A DNA stretch of 64,000 bases from Ectobius pallidus (taxonomy: Eukaryota; Arthropoda; Insecta; Blattodea; Ectobiidae): contig CAXKWD010000008.1 in assembly GCA_964059195.1 (NCBI GenBank), positions 42,647,502-42,711,501 on the forward strand, given 5' to 3'. The notes below the pieces were generated by a model, which was not told where the DNA came from, ran no database searches, and worked only from the letters and a program-made list of their open reading frames with translations. Shown here in pieces: positions 1 to 10,750 of the stretch. The stretch's first letter is position 1; each line of letters opens with the position of its first letter. Both the position numbers and the translations under genes were made by a program.

Positions 1-3000
1 TATAATGGCCCAAAAACCCGAAAACTTGCATTAAAGGCTGAAAACAAGAGGAGTTATGAGAAAAGAAAGTGATAATGAACATAGATTGTAGAAATGTTTT
101 TTCGAACTGACCAGCAAAATAAGTAGAGTGATTCCAATTTCTCGAATTAATGTTTTATCTAACGTCATTGTACGAATATACCATTTTAAGGTTGAGTGAA
201 TAATGCCATTAATAATTGCTGAAAAGACTATTAGATATGAGGCTTACTATATCAAATATAGTATGACCTCACAGCAATTATTACGCTACATATATAAGTG
301 CAATTTAATAAGTTTATTGCCATTTGTTAGCGACCTGTGTAAATAATTAGTAAGTAAGATAGGCTACCTCCCCTCTGAACTGTATTGAGGAGTTAAAACA
401 TTCATTCGACTAAGAGAATCACACTATTATTTGACATTATTATTAAGTGAGGAAAACATATGATTAAGAAATGAATTTTACAATTTTATTTTACATTAAA
501 TTTTTGCAATATTAAAGTACACTAAATTCAAATTTTCAAAATATATATATATATATAATTATTTTGCATACAAATATGTATGAACAGCTGATGTCGCATA
601 CCACATCCTAAAACTAATCGAGTGAATATGCACCAAAACATTGAGGAGAATTATGTATACAAGTTGAATTGAAAGAAATAAGCGAAGTGAATTAGTGAGG
701 AATAAGTTAGTAAAGAAAATTCCGTACATAGATACGAGGAAAATATGAGAGAGTGAATCGATGAAAGTAATATGTGAGAATATGATAAAATATGAGAAAG
801 AATGATGAAACTTATATAGTAAAGAAACGATAAAGAAAAATGTAAGTGAAAAGAATAATAATACTTTTGAGTGGAAAAGGTATACAAAATTAACAAGAAG
901 GTATTGGTAAGACAAAGCACAGGTTATTAAGATGTAGGTATGAAGTTTGTAACATTTGGACATAATAATAGTGTTATTTAAGATACTATATAAAAGGGAG
1001 GAAGACATACCCCCAACATTTAGCAACAATAATATGAAGACATCAGCGTACATCGAAATCAAAGAGGAATAACGTTTATAATAATGAATTTCAATTTTTA
1101 TGTTTAATATGTTATTAAGAAGTGATAAGTATCATATTTATGTTTCAAGGAGATGTAATGGACAATGAACTAAACACCAAAAAGGTAAAGACAACAGACA
1201 AGAACCAGATTTCAAAGGTAAAAGAATGTTATCAATTTATTATGTATTTCAGTGTTTAAAATTTCTATGTTTTTATATGTAATTAATGCAAACTTAATGA
1301 GGAACAAGATGATGTGAGGACCATAATTATTTAAAAATCTGCACATACAACACTTTCAAATTAATAACGAATTATGAAGATGTAGCAAATGAAAGCGAAA
1401 TAAAAAAAACAAACAATAGAAAGTTTAGTGACGAAACATGTTAGAAACAAGAAATTAAATTTTGAAAAAACAATTTTAAGAAACAATAAACGACAAACCG
1501 ACGAGACATAGTAAACGTTCAAGTATTTGGAAACGGGAAGAACGATTCATCGTGAAATCATTCATACATTGTAATGTACCATTCCAATCGTTATCTTGAT
1601 TTCATGATAAAATCGCTCGGTCATATGTAAGAGTTATAGTTTTCACATACCTCCTTCTTGCACGACAACTACAACCCCACGCTAAAACTGACTCCTATAG
1701 ATAGATGACCCAAACTAACGACAATTAATTACCACAATAAAACAAATTACACTAGCCGAAAGAGTACAACATTACCTACAGTTTAAGATACGACACCATA
1801 TGATTAATAACCCCTTTATAACACATTAATTGAATAATATCAATAACTATTACAATTTTGATCGGACAGAGTACAAATTTATATCAATCGATGCAGATAA
1901 AACTACCCTATTGGAAGAAAAGATCAAGAACTATGATAACCTTCAGTTATCATAATTATCAATACAAATACACTTTCAAAAGTTAACATTTCCGGTCAGA
2001 TAGACTTGATGGCGACACCATTAAATCTTGACACATTTAAAATTAATGACCCTCTTCAAGTTCGCTTCTCCCAAGCCAAGCCGCGTCCTAAACGGACGAA
2101 ATTTTAAATAGTTTAGCAGACAACTTTACTCTAAACCAACCAGAGAAGAATGAGGTAATTTACTTGACCAATCATAACAGATTAGAGAATTGATATTATC
2201 ACGAACCTAGGCCCAGGAAGGGACACTCCGACAGATTGCGACACAGGGACTTGACGCAGTGACATCGACTCGAATAGACAGAACTCCGACGTAACTTCAA
2301 TAAATAATAATAATTGCACAAATAATCCGCGCTTAAAGAAATAGATAGAACGTATACGAAACAACATCGCAGCGCGTTGGTAACGAGAAGGAATATTAGT
2401 AAAGGATTAATAAGTGAATTAATTAGTAAAGTATAGAAACTTTAACTATCCTCGTGGAGCGGAACATAAATTTGCCGTCCAGCGAAAGTATCAGTATATG
2501 TAATTAGTAACGTGAATTTATCCGCGCCTATATAAATAGAATACTACGAAAGGAATTAATATTGGTAACTATAGAGTTACGAGCGCGTAAGTAATAAGTG
2601 CAGTATATAATTTATAGACATTAACAGTACAGTGAATTATCGACAAGCAGTGACAAAGTATAACGACCAATAAATAGGACTCACAACATCTATATCTCCA
2701 AAAACTTAAGTATTTTAGCATTTCATCGAAAATTCATTAAGAATAGTAAAAAAGTAATATTTGAAGACATTCATATTGGTTGTGTATTACCCAAATCTTC
2801 CCCACGTCAACCCCTTTTTATTTAGTTTCTGTATCTCAAAGTTTATCGAGCTACGATCCTGAGAGAAGAACGAGTGATCTACCAACTGAGAAAAGCTAGC
2901 TGGCAAACATATTGTTACCCAAACCAAAGTATACTACCCTGAGAATTATTGAACTTTATATTGAATCCCTCAAAGCTCGTATAATTAGCTTTCCAACTTA

Positions 3001-3015
3001 AGGCCTAACCTTCCA
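1..3015. other. AT-rich intergenic DNA without a supported gene
   Basis: I see no supported gene here. The plus strand of the first ~1.6 kb is rich in purines and in short GTGA/GAG runs, so long open frames on the minus strand (for example 559-1062) are hydrophobic, low-complexity and probably chance. A TA microsatellite lies near 541-557. One canonical TATA-like string sits at 987-996. A short frame beginning at ATG 1158 ends in splice-donor-like AAG-GTAAAA, but nothing confirms an exon. The rest to 3015 shows no recognisable repeat family. Confidence 0.5.
987..996 (+). promoter_or_regulatory. TATA-box-like sequence (possible promoter)
   Basis: TATATAAAAG followed by GGAGGAAG matches a canonical TATA box. 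About 35-45 bp downstream, near 1034, a short ATG frame of 12 codons begins. No gene can be followed from it, so the call rests on the string alone and could be chance in AT-rich DNA. Confidence 0.2.
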
Positions 3016-3019
3016 TCTG

Positions 3020-3220
3020 CTATAGGCCTCCGTCTCTATTGAAATTGTTAGCCTCAAGCTTAATTTCGATCGCTTCCCTGATTAATCTGTCCCAGAACCT
3101 TGAAGTCTTCGCAAGGATTGTAGTGTTTGCGAAATCAATCCTGTGCCCGGATCCCAAGTTGATGGTATGTTCTGCCACCGCAGATTTATCGCAACTCGCG
3201 ATCTGTATATATACCACCTC
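3020..3220 (-). pseudogene. Penelope-like element fragment, GIY-YIG endonuclease C-terminal part
   Basis: The minus-strand translation contains KSAVAEH, GHRIDF, LAKTSRFWDR and REAIEI..NFNRDGG in order. This is the signature of the C-terminal half of the GIY-YIG endonuclease domain in Penelope-like retroelements. The N-terminal GIY-YIG core and the whole RT domain are missing. Upstream, past about 3220, the open frame continues but is only the antisense of an unrelated sequence holding a hammerhead-like motif on the other strand, so the fragment is truncated at that junction. It is a dead relic. The family call is firm from the motif set; the subfamily is not resolved. Confidence 0.65.
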
Positions 3221-3243
3221 GGCATGACAGACTCGACACTTCA

Positions 3244-3292
3244 GTATCCCTGAGGATGGAGGCAGCGTGGGCCTCTGAAACGTTGGAGACAC
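3244..3292 (+). ncRNA. hammerhead-ribozyme-like motif (minimal helix III)
   Basis: CTGAGGA (3250-3256) fits the hammerhead core CUGANGA. It is followed by a hairpin with GAGGC/GCCTC pairing, then GAAA (3277-3280) and CGTTGGAGAC. Helix I could form between GTATCC just before the core and GGAGAC after CGTT (five of six pairs). Helix III would be only CG, as in minimal hammerheads of Penelope-like elements, which act best as dimers. It lies head-to-head with the GIY-YIG fragment. The core strings are seen; activity is inference. Confidence 0.4.
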
Positions 3293-3344
3293 TTGATCTT
3301 CAAACCTGGCTGTCTACCCGGAAAAAATTTATTCAACAAAGTTT

Positions 3345-3620
3345 ATGTACGTATCAAGACTTGAACCAACCATGGAAAAACAAGATTTGGAAAGCTTTCT
3401 GATATCTCATAAAAGTGGCAATTATGTGGTAGAGAAGCTGACTACGAAATATCTGACCTATAGCTCATTCAAATTAGGAGGTCCCGAAACGCTGTGGGAA
3501 GACATTTTCTGTGAAGAATTTTGGCCAGTGGGTACTCTTATAAGTGCATTCAATCTCCAAAGACATAGACGGAATTTAAACTTACAACGATCGGTGGAAA
3601 CTGGAATAAAGGCAGCCTAA
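3345..3620 (+). pseudogene. non-LTR retrotransposon A, ORF1 C-terminal domain
   Basis: The translation contains a segment resembling the conserved end of insect CR1/Jockey-type ORF1 proteins: FKLGG, then WEDIF, then FWPVGTLI. In this family ORF1 is an RNA-binding Gag-like protein. Only the last ~90 residues are present. It lies just upstream of an endonuclease frame in the same orientation (3650), the usual ORF1-ORF2 order, so I read it as the 5'-truncated front of element A. No intact start or zinc-binding region is seen. Confidence 0.55.
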
Positions 3621-3649
3621 ACCCAGTTGATTATTTCAGACATCTAAAG

Positions 3650-4312
3650 TTGCTGTACATAAATGTACAGGGATTAAACAGTAAAGAAAACATGTTGAGT
3701 CTACAGTGTGTTCAACGTGACTATGACTTTATACATGTATGTGTGAGTGAGCATTGGCTAAATGAAGAAGAAGCTAGCTATTTGCAAATTGATGGGCTTA
3801 TTCCTTTATCTATGTATTGTCGCAAACTCCATATTAGAGGTGGTGTTGGAATTCTTGCAACAGAAAGTATGTTGAGAAGGTGCAGAGTATTGGATATTGA
3901 GTGGCTTTGCATTGAAATAGACTTTGAATGCGTAGCTGTAATGCTAGATAGTCTAAACATAATCGTTGTCAGTATATATCATTCTCCATCTGGCAATGAA
4001 AATAATTTTTTAAACAACTTAGAATTATTATTGATTTGCCTTAGTCGCATGAATGCTCATACTGTAATTGGTGGTGATGTTAACTCTAAGTTTGACGTCT
4101 CGCGAAATCAACCCAGTGTGTATAGGTTGTTAAATCTTCTTAGACAATTTGACTGTAGATATCTAAATAACAAGCCTACTCGCTTGGACTCTTGCTTAGA
4201 TAACATATTCACAAACATCCCTGTTGAACAGTGTAGTACATGCATAATTCCTCTTGCCATCTCTGACCATAGTGGTCTAGAGTCAACCTTATTGTCTTTC
4301 ATCACCTCCTGA
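3650..4312 (+). pseudogene. non-LTR retrotransposon A, apurinic-like endonuclease (EN) domain
   Basis: A 220-residue frame opens with YINVQGLNSK and contains CVSEHWL, GGVGILA, VVSIYHSPSG, VIGGDVNSKFD and LAISDHSGL. These are the ordered motifs of the endonuclease/exonuclease/phosphatase fold that nicks target DNA for target-primed reverse transcription. The N/D/H active-site strings (GGDVN and SDHSG) are preserved. The frame stops after the SDH motif, while downstream linker and RT sequence continue in other frames, so ORF2 is broken. The nearest clade appears to be Jockey/CR1. Confidence 0.8.
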
Positions 4313-4448
4313 CTGTGATTTGTCAGAAAGTTTCTCATTTCAAAATCTTTCCTTCAGATGTCTTGATAACCTTATGGTGTTGCTAAATAATGTGGACTGG
4401 GTAAATCTACTCAATTAGGATATACTACAAGCAGAAGAAAAGTTTGGT

Positions 4449-5742
4449 TTGTTCTTCTCTAAATTTTTGGAGCTCTTTAATCAGGCTCGTCCTGTAAAAA
4501 CTATAAGAAAAAAGAAAGAGATTAAAAATTGTGTAGGGTGGTATACTCAAAGTTTAAAACTGATGAAAGAAACTGTCATGGCCTATAGTACGGTTTACCA
4601 CATCACTAGGACTCAAGCTTCCTATATAGCTTATAAACAACTTAGAAATCTTTATAAACTGGAAGTGAATAAAGCAAAATTAAATGCAAATGCTGCTTTT
4701 ATTGAAAACTCCAGTATAAATGTCAAGCTGCTTGGACTTTGATTTATAATGTGTCAACACAAAAGAAACATGAGGTAGATGCTACTAACACTCCAGATGA
4801 CTTCAATAATTTTTTCATTGACTCAGTTACGGAAGTGAGGAACAACATACTACTGTCTCCTGTATCCTTGGTGGAATTTCTACAGCAAATGAAGAGGCCC
4901 AACACAAACTTAAATTGGGATTATGTGACTAGTGAAAGTGTGCTTCGTGTTGTATCAAAAATGAAAGCTTCAAGAAGTAAGGATGTGTAAGAACATAATC
5001 AAGTACATAATTACTGCTATTGTAATACCATTCGTCATCTGCATTAACTCATGTCTTACGGAAGGTATCTTTCCTAGTTCACAGAAAATTGCAAGAGTTG
5101 TCCCTGTCTTCAAGAAAGGAGATAGGATACAGTTAAAAAATTATCGCCCTATCTCGCTAGTACCCATGCTGGGTAAAATCATAGAAGCGGTTGTGAAACA
5201 TCAGATCTGCAAATTCTTAGATGCTCATAAAATACATTCTGTGTTTCAATTTGGCTTCCGAAAGGCTATGTCCACTACAGATGCCTTGATGAATTTGATT
5301 TCTGATATCCTCGTGGCTTTTGAGGATGAGAGCCTTGCTCAGATCACAGCTTGTGACCTGAGCAAGGCTTTTGATTGCATCTATCATGATGTATTACTAA
5401 AGAAGTTAGACTATTATGGTATTCGGGGTATTGAACAAAAGTTTTTTAATCTTATTTGGATAAAAGAACCCAATATGTTGATGTAAATGGAAGCATTTCA
5501 AATTGTGCTCAAGTCAGGTCTGGGATGCCCCAAGGGTCGGTCCTCGGGCCACTGCTTTTCATTTTGGTAATAAATGATCTACCAAGTAACATCATAGACT
5601 CATCTACAATCATGTTCGCTGATGACACCACTTTTTTAAGTGTCCATTCAAACTATGACAGCTTGAAGCTAACAACTGAACTAACCACTGAAAGAGCCAT
5701 GTGGTTCCATGCAAATAGCCTGCTTTTAAACGAGGATAAAAC
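4449..5742 (+). pseudogene. non-LTR retrotransposon A, linker and reverse transcriptase (frameshifted)
   Basis: Four overlapping frames (about 4449-4742, 4739-4990, 4983-5486, 5456-5742) read in order as the EN-RT linker and RT. Visible RT blocks are ARVVPVFKKGD, NYRPISLVPMLGKI, FGFRKAMSTTDAL, CDLSKAFDCI, GMPQGSVLGPLLF and the catalytic FADDTTF. Each switch of frame marks an indel, so this is non-functional. The RT stops at LLLNEDKT, where a hAT-like terminus begins (5743). The missing C-terminal part is found at 8455-8694 after 2.7 kb of inserted sequence. Confidence 0.85.
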
Positions 5743-6684
5743 CAGTGATGGGAAGTAATTGAGTAAAAGTAATCGGATTACAGTAACGATTCCTTTTTTG
5801 GTCCCATTTACTTCTGGAAACAAAATTGTAATCGTTACTTTTGAGTAATCGTTACATTTTAGTAATCGAAAAGTATCGAATTGAGAATTTGGCAATGTTG
5901 TTTTTTCTACTCGCTGGCAGTCGCTGCAGCGTGAATTTTGCGTTCTTTTTAAAGCGAACATAAAGCGCATTACAGCTGTTGCAGCATCGCTGTAAGGTCG
6001 CTGCAGCGGTGGTGAAGTGAAGTCAGATCTGGCTTTACGGGTTTTGCTGCATGGGCTATAAGCCGTTCTATTTTACACTACTTTGCTGCGGCGAAACTGT
6101 AGCGATTTAAAAAGCAGCGACGCGACATTTGACATGGCAAGTCAGCATTTCTGTGGAAAAACGTGGCGACGCGACATCAGCTGAGATGAGCGGAAGTCAA
6201 AAGTATTTTGTGTGTGTTTTTTTTCAATGGCGACCACAGTCAGAGCAATTTACGGGGAGCGATACTACATTTAATTAGATTTCTGTATGGTTTCCATTTA
6301 TTTCAAGACGTGTTCAAGAAATTAAAATTGCTGTTAAAAACAGCCTATAAAATTTATTTATATCCCTTTCTTTGAAAAGAAGGTTATGTGTTCCACATTA
6401 TAAAACTAAGCTCAAACTAACCTCAACTTCAAAGTTAATTACCGAGCATTAGAGGCTCTGTTGAAAATACTGCTTCTGGCATTGAAAATTCATTTATGGG
6501 TCTGTCCATGAGAAGAGGTCCACATTCTCCAAAAATTGAAAGTAATAATACAGTGTTGATTGGTACACCAAAATAAAGCTATAATACACTATTTTTGATA
6601 ACTCAATTTTAAAATATGTTATTTTGGGTATTTCTCCATGTTTTTGAAGCCCAAACTTACATTTGAATTTTGCAGCAAGTACCT

Positions 6685-6780
6685 GACAAAATTTGTATAC
6701 TAAAAAAAATTATATTTTAATTAAACTACCAAGACAAAATTTGTATACTAAAAAAAATTATATTTTAATTAAACTACCAA
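6685..6780. repeat. 48-bp tandem duplication, two copies
   Basis: The unit starting GACAAAATTTGTATACTAAA and ending AAACTACCAA occurs twice without visible differences (6685-6732 and 6733-6780). The identity suggests a recent duplication. Confidence 0.85.
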
Positions 6781-7275
6781 GACATGGGACAAAAACATTT
6801 GCTGAATGTTTCTCTGTGTTTTTAAGGTATGTTTAATAACATTTATTTCAGCATAAGATTTTTCAAAATGCAGAAAACCCCACTTTGAAAAATGACAAGT
6901 ATTTGCTGTCCTGATACTAACAGAAAATACAAAAAAGTTGTGTTTTCACTGAGGCTATGTGTACAAGATGCTAGGAACTGCTAGTTTATGACCCAGGTAA
7001 TAGATAGCAGTAGACACATTTTAAAAAAATTATCTAGAATTTTTTTATAATGTTTTGTATTATGTCCTGATACTAACGACTTCTGGAGGGAAACTCTAAA
7101 GTGCACACTGTTGGACTGCTTTTGTGTGCATATTTTCAATATATTCATATAATTTCAAGAGAGAAAACTGTAGGCACATATCTGTCAACAAACAGATATA
7201 CTTCTGAATATATTTACAAGCCAAAAATATTTTATTTCCTTGAAATTATAAGCTGTACGTATGCTTTTTTCAACA

Positions 7276-7560
7276 ACATGGGCAAAACAAATTGTGAAAG
7301 GCAGAAGTTATTTATGGAAAGTCACAAAACTGATGAAAAATTTAAATTGAAGAGAAAGAACATAATAAAGAATTATACAGGGTGAAAAAACTGAAAAAGA
7401 AATAACAGCACTAGAAGCAACATTAAGAAAAGGAGGCAGAAAGAAGAAGACTAAGCCGTGCTACTAAAAAGCAAGCAGATAAAGCTTTCACCATCTGCTG
7501 TTGGTAAAGCCTATAAAAGAACTGAAAGAGCAATGCCATTGAGTTCTAGAAAAAGTGGCA
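7276..7560 (+). pseudogene. basic N-terminal fragment of a transposase-like protein (decayed)
   Basis: Reading across frames, the translation is rich in Lys/Arg and contains MGKTNCERQKLF, then KFKLKRKN, then SAVGKAYKRTERAMPLSSRK. The last string resembles the '(S)xxxLGKAVxKxxKxxPxSPRK' spacer found in animal transposase proteins related to the one at 11475-17162. Two stops and frame changes show it is dead. No catalytic region follows. It may be cargo of the hAT-like insertion or an independent relic; the family link is tentative. Confidence 0.3.
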
Positions 7561-8075
7561 TATATATATAAACTTGCTTAAAATTTTAGAATAGCCTACC
7601 GCTCAATAAGTCAAAATATGACTTTGATACAATTTCATATAAATCTATTCTCACTGTGATAGAAGGAGTTCCTGTCTTAGCTTCATATTCAAGACAAGCA
7701 GTGTGCTCCTTTCCTGAATAACAATACAATTGCATTGTAAACATGTATTCTGTAACTTCGTAATGTTGGCCTCAATGTAATTTAATACAACTTGTTATGT
7801 TCTATTTAAAAAAATTAATATTATATAATAATAAAATCAGGTAAACTGATATGACAAAGTGCCAATATGTTAATGTTGAATCAATTATAATTGCAATTAT
7901 GATATGCAGAAAATAAGTTTTTCTAATCAGATTAAAATCGACCAGCGTCAGCAGAACTACAGATTTGTGATACCTTGACAATAGGCCTAACTGTATGTTT
8001 GAGTGTCCATTCTTGATTGCTTTAACAAAAGTTTAGTTTTAAATTTTCACTTGACAAGCAAACTTAGATTTACCT

Positions 8076-8130
8076 TTGGTAATCCGGACGGCCGTTTCGC
8101 ACTACTTTAGTGCATCATCAGCGGTTTTCT
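8076..8130 (-). ncRNA. hammerhead ribozyme of the Penelope-like element
   Basis: On the minus strand CCG is followed by CTGATGA (8121-8115), a hairpin (TGCACTA/TAGTGC, 8114-8099), GAAA (8098-8095), the palindrome CGGCCG (8094-8089), TC (8088-8087) and CGGATTACC. All invariant core residues are present. Helix I forms between CCG before the core and CGG after the predicted cleavage site (after C8087). Helix III is the 6-nt palindrome with no loop, which would pair between two copies. Penelope-like elements are known to carry such type I hammerheads in their terminal repeats, and the GIY-YIG relic upstream supports this. Confidence 0.75.
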
Positions 8131-8448
8131 AACTGTTACTGGTGGGTGCCTGTGTTGTACACCTAGGTGGTGTGGGTGTTGCGTTGGTCTTGAGGTGGGA
8201 GTGGGAGTGGGAGTATTTGGCGGTGTTTGAATGTCAGGTATCGTGTCAAAAAGTGTGTGTGATTTGAAGTGTAGTTGGTCATTCAGTATAGATGTGGGGT
8301 GATTTTTTGTGTGTTTATATATTTCTAGTTGTTCTATTGTGTTTAATTTGCGACTTTTGTGGAGGGTGTGGAGAATTTCCATGTTCGTGTCTATGTTAGA
8401 GTAATTGTGGTTTGTGTCAAGTAGGTGTTCTGCATAACAGAAAATCAA
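8107..8448 (-). pseudogene. Penelope-like element, GIY-YIG C-terminal part
   Basis: The minus-strand frame reads AEHLLDTNHNYSNIDTNMEI, then LHKSRKLNTIEQLEIYKHTK, then HPTSILNDQ. This matches the second half of the GIY-YIG domain of Penelope-like elements, where the Glu in the EQLEIYKH helix is the expected catalytic acid. A Pro/Thr-rich tail follows and the frame ends near 8107. Everything N-terminal (RT and the GIY core) is missing, as in a 5'-truncated insertion. A hammerhead ribozyme lies immediately downstream on the same strand, the arrangement known for this group. It interrupts non-LTR element A. Confidence 0.7.
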
Positions 8449-8454
8449 ATTATG

Positions 8455-8694
8455 CAGAGTTGTTACTACAGAAGAAAGCCCTGATAATAATAAATTAGGC
8501 CCCTCTCAAAGAACACTGTAAGCCTTTATTTATGAAAAGTGGTATATTAACTGATATAAATTTATATGTTTTTTCATGTTTACAATATGCGCACAAGAAT
8601 TCTAATGTTGGTTTATCTGTTCATGGATTGGACATCCATAATCATAATACAAGAAATCAGTTAATGTTAGATGTTCCCTACAGTAGGCTGTAAA
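8455..8694 (+). pseudogene. non-LTR retrotransposon A, C-terminal end of ORF2
   Basis: Translation gives LLLQKKAL, then (one frame change) KEHCKPLFMKSGILT, NLYVFSCLQYAHKN, and HNHNTRNQLMLDVPYSRL before a stop at 8692. This is the thumb/C-terminal segment that follows the FADD-containing RT in Jockey/CR1-like elements. It therefore continues element A, whose RT stops at 5742. Downstream to about 8890, NPFYSINEYFDL and a TG-rich 3' region look like its tail. Confidence 0.75.
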
Positions 8695-9041
8695 ATGACT
8701 GTAAAATTTTAGATTTCAAAATATTTAAGGAGAGATTATACAAATGGCTCTGTCTAAATCCATTTTATAGCATAAATGAATATTTTGATTTGAAATCTGT
8801 ATAATTTTGACTGTTTTTATATTTTGACGTTGTCCATTGCACATTTGTAAGTGTTTAAAGACATTAAAGAGTCCTGTATTCTGTATTCCATCTCTGTGGA
8901 AATAATTGAACTTTTATACTGTTTCACGGAGGTGAGGTCTCACTTGGGGACAGGCATGTTTAGTGCAAAAAATTGTCTTTACAAAATGATATATTTGCTT
9001 TTCAGTTATTATTGACTCATTTTTTTGAGCTGTTTGTTCTT
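8695..9041. other. 3' tail of element A and unassigned sequence
   Basis: To about 8890 this is the decayed C-terminal/3' region of non-LTR element A. After that I see only a 19-bp string containing the near-palindrome GTGAGGTCTCAC at 8925-8943, which recurs at 9434-9452 as GTGAGATCTCAC. Confidence 0.5.
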
Positions 9042-9054
9042 GTTATAACACTAA

Positions 9055-9350
9055 GTGTTCCCTATTACAGGCCATGGAGGCCCAGAGGGTTCCAGGAGGT
9101 TGAGGCTCCCAGATTTTTAGACATTCGGCACATGAAGGTGGTAAGGTTGTCAGCCTTACGCACCGGCCGCCTTTACCCCCAGGATTGCTCCTGGTACTCA
9201 TTTCTGTTAGAGGATGAGTCGACCCCAGGGCCATAGTGCCACCAGAAGGATTAGGCCAATTGAAAAACTCAAACGACCTCATCGGGAATCGAACCCGCGA
9301 CCTTCCGGTTTGTAGCACAGCGCCTCAACCACTACACTATGGCGTACCTC
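9055..9350 (-). mobile_element. tRNA-derived SINE with 13-bp target-site duplication
   Basis: On the minus strand the element begins near 9350 with a tRNA-like head. TAGTGTAGTGGTTGAGGCGC resembles a pol III A box, and GGGTTCGATTCCC is a perfect B box. An unrelated body of about 220 bp follows. The element is flanked by GTTATAACACTAA at 9042-9054 and again at 9351-9363, a clean 13-bp TSD typical of LINE-mobilised SINEs. The head looks well preserved, so transcription by pol III is plausible. No recognisable poly-A or microsatellite tail is obvious. Confidence 0.85.
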
Positions 9351-9586
9351 GTTATAACACTAAAATGGAATAAAAATTAAAGTCTGTTGAATTATGAAAG
9401 AATGAAAATGACAAGTCAGGCATGGGGCCCTGACACGGAGGTGAGATCTCACATAGCCTACTGTGGCTTAAAATGCAGAAAATTGTAACTTTTGTTTAAA
9501 AAGTGGACTATGGGATCAAATAGACCTTATTTCAATCGAACTTATCATAATAATTCATAAATACTTATTTTACAGCAGAAAATCAA

Positions 9587-10604
9587 TTGCGACATGAATC
9601 TGCCCTTGTTGGGAGAATGACCCTCCTTACAAATAATATTAGCATTAAGGCAGTGGACCTACTGACAAAATCTACAGCTTGGAACCACAGATTACAAATG
9701 AACCTGACTTCCCACATAAAAATTGAAAATATAATCAAGTCTCTCAAAAGTAAAAGCTCGTCTGGATGGGATGAGATAAGTAATAAGTTGTTAAAAAGCT
9801 GCTCATCAGAACTCAGTAAACCTCTTAGTCACATATGCAATTGTTCATTAGAAAAGGGAATATTTCCAGAAAGACTGAAGCATGCTATTGTTAAGGCTTT
9901 CTTTAAAAAAGGTGACAAAATCTACTATCAAATTACAGACCTATATCGCTCTTAACCTCATTTTCAAAAGTTTTTGAAAAAGTTATGTACAACTGCATAA
10001 TAACTTACACTATCTTAATTTGGATTTAGAAGTGGCATGTCCACTGAGAATGCTACATTTCAACTCACCACTAAAATATTGGAAGCGTTAGATAAAAAGA
10101 AGTACGGTCTGGGAATTTTCTGTGACTTAGCGAAAGCGTTTGACTCTATAAATCATGAAATATTACTTCAAAAATTGGATCATTATGGGTTGGATAATTT
10201 AACACTTAAGTGGTTCAAATCATATCTGTCTGATAGAACTCAAAAAGGTAATAATAAATGGAAATGAATCTAACTTAGGGGTTGTTAAGAATGGGGCACC
10301 TCAGGGATCAATACTAGGACCTTTGCTCTTTTTAATTTTCATTAATGACTTGCCCTATAACTTAAGTGACGAATCAAAGGTATTGCTCTTCGCAGATGAT
10401 ACTTGTGTACTTGTAACAGGAACTTCACAAGAACATTTATCAAGAATAGCTAGCCTACAAAAGCTTTTCACGAGTTAAACACTTGGTTTCTAGGTAATAA
10501 AATGACACTTAATATTGATAAGACCCACTTTATACAATTTACTACAAAAAACAGATGTATCTCAAATCTTGAAATTAATTATGAATCACAAATCATAAAA
10601 GAAA
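9587..10604 (+). pseudogene. non-LTR retrotransposon B, reverse transcriptase (5' part)
   Basis: Frames in order read SSGWDEISNKLLK, FPERLKHAIVKAFFKKGDK, FGFRSGMSTENATF, FCDLAKAFDSINHEILLQKL, then (frameshifted) GAPQGSILGPLLFLIF and FADDTCVLV, ending near IDKTHFIQF. This is a Jockey-like RT. Frame changes near 9940, 10250 and 10460 and several stops make it a pseudogene. EN and ORF1 are missing upstream (5' truncation near 9560). The RT breaks off near 10604 at a DNA transposon and resumes at about 19110, so the transposon inserted into element B. Confidence 0.85.
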
Positions 10605-10750
10605 TTGTTATGTATGTATGTGAATTATAGGGGGTATTTCCATTTATGTTCTGTGTGTGCGCTGAGTGGGCAGTTATGTATAAAGAAGGTCGTGACTCGT
10701 CCAATGAGAAAGCGAGCTTGCTCCCGCCAAAAAACTATATAGAGAGTCCA

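Larger units (their letters stand above)
5743..8068. mobile_element. hAT-like element end and associated AT-rich insertion
   Basis: At 5743 the RT is cut by CAGTGATGGGAAGTAATTGA, followed by several GTAATCG/CGATTAC repeats. This is the typical terminus and subterminal repeat style of hAT-type transposons. The left flank would be GATAAAAC (5735-5742). I could not find the matching right terminus or a second flank copy, so the far end is lost or overwritten. 5950-6250 is GC-richer and repetitive (GCTGCAGCG, GCGACGCGAC). 6400-8068 is AT-rich with a 48-bp duplication, a transposase-like relic at 7276-7560, and otherwise nothing I recognise. Confidence 0.45.

Noticed and set aside
559..1062. 167-codon minus-strand open frame, hydrophobic
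   Set aside because: Extremely Leu/Ile/Phe/Tyr-rich, explained by purine-rich, AT-rich DNA on the plus strand; an overlapping frame shows the same bias and no domain is visible.
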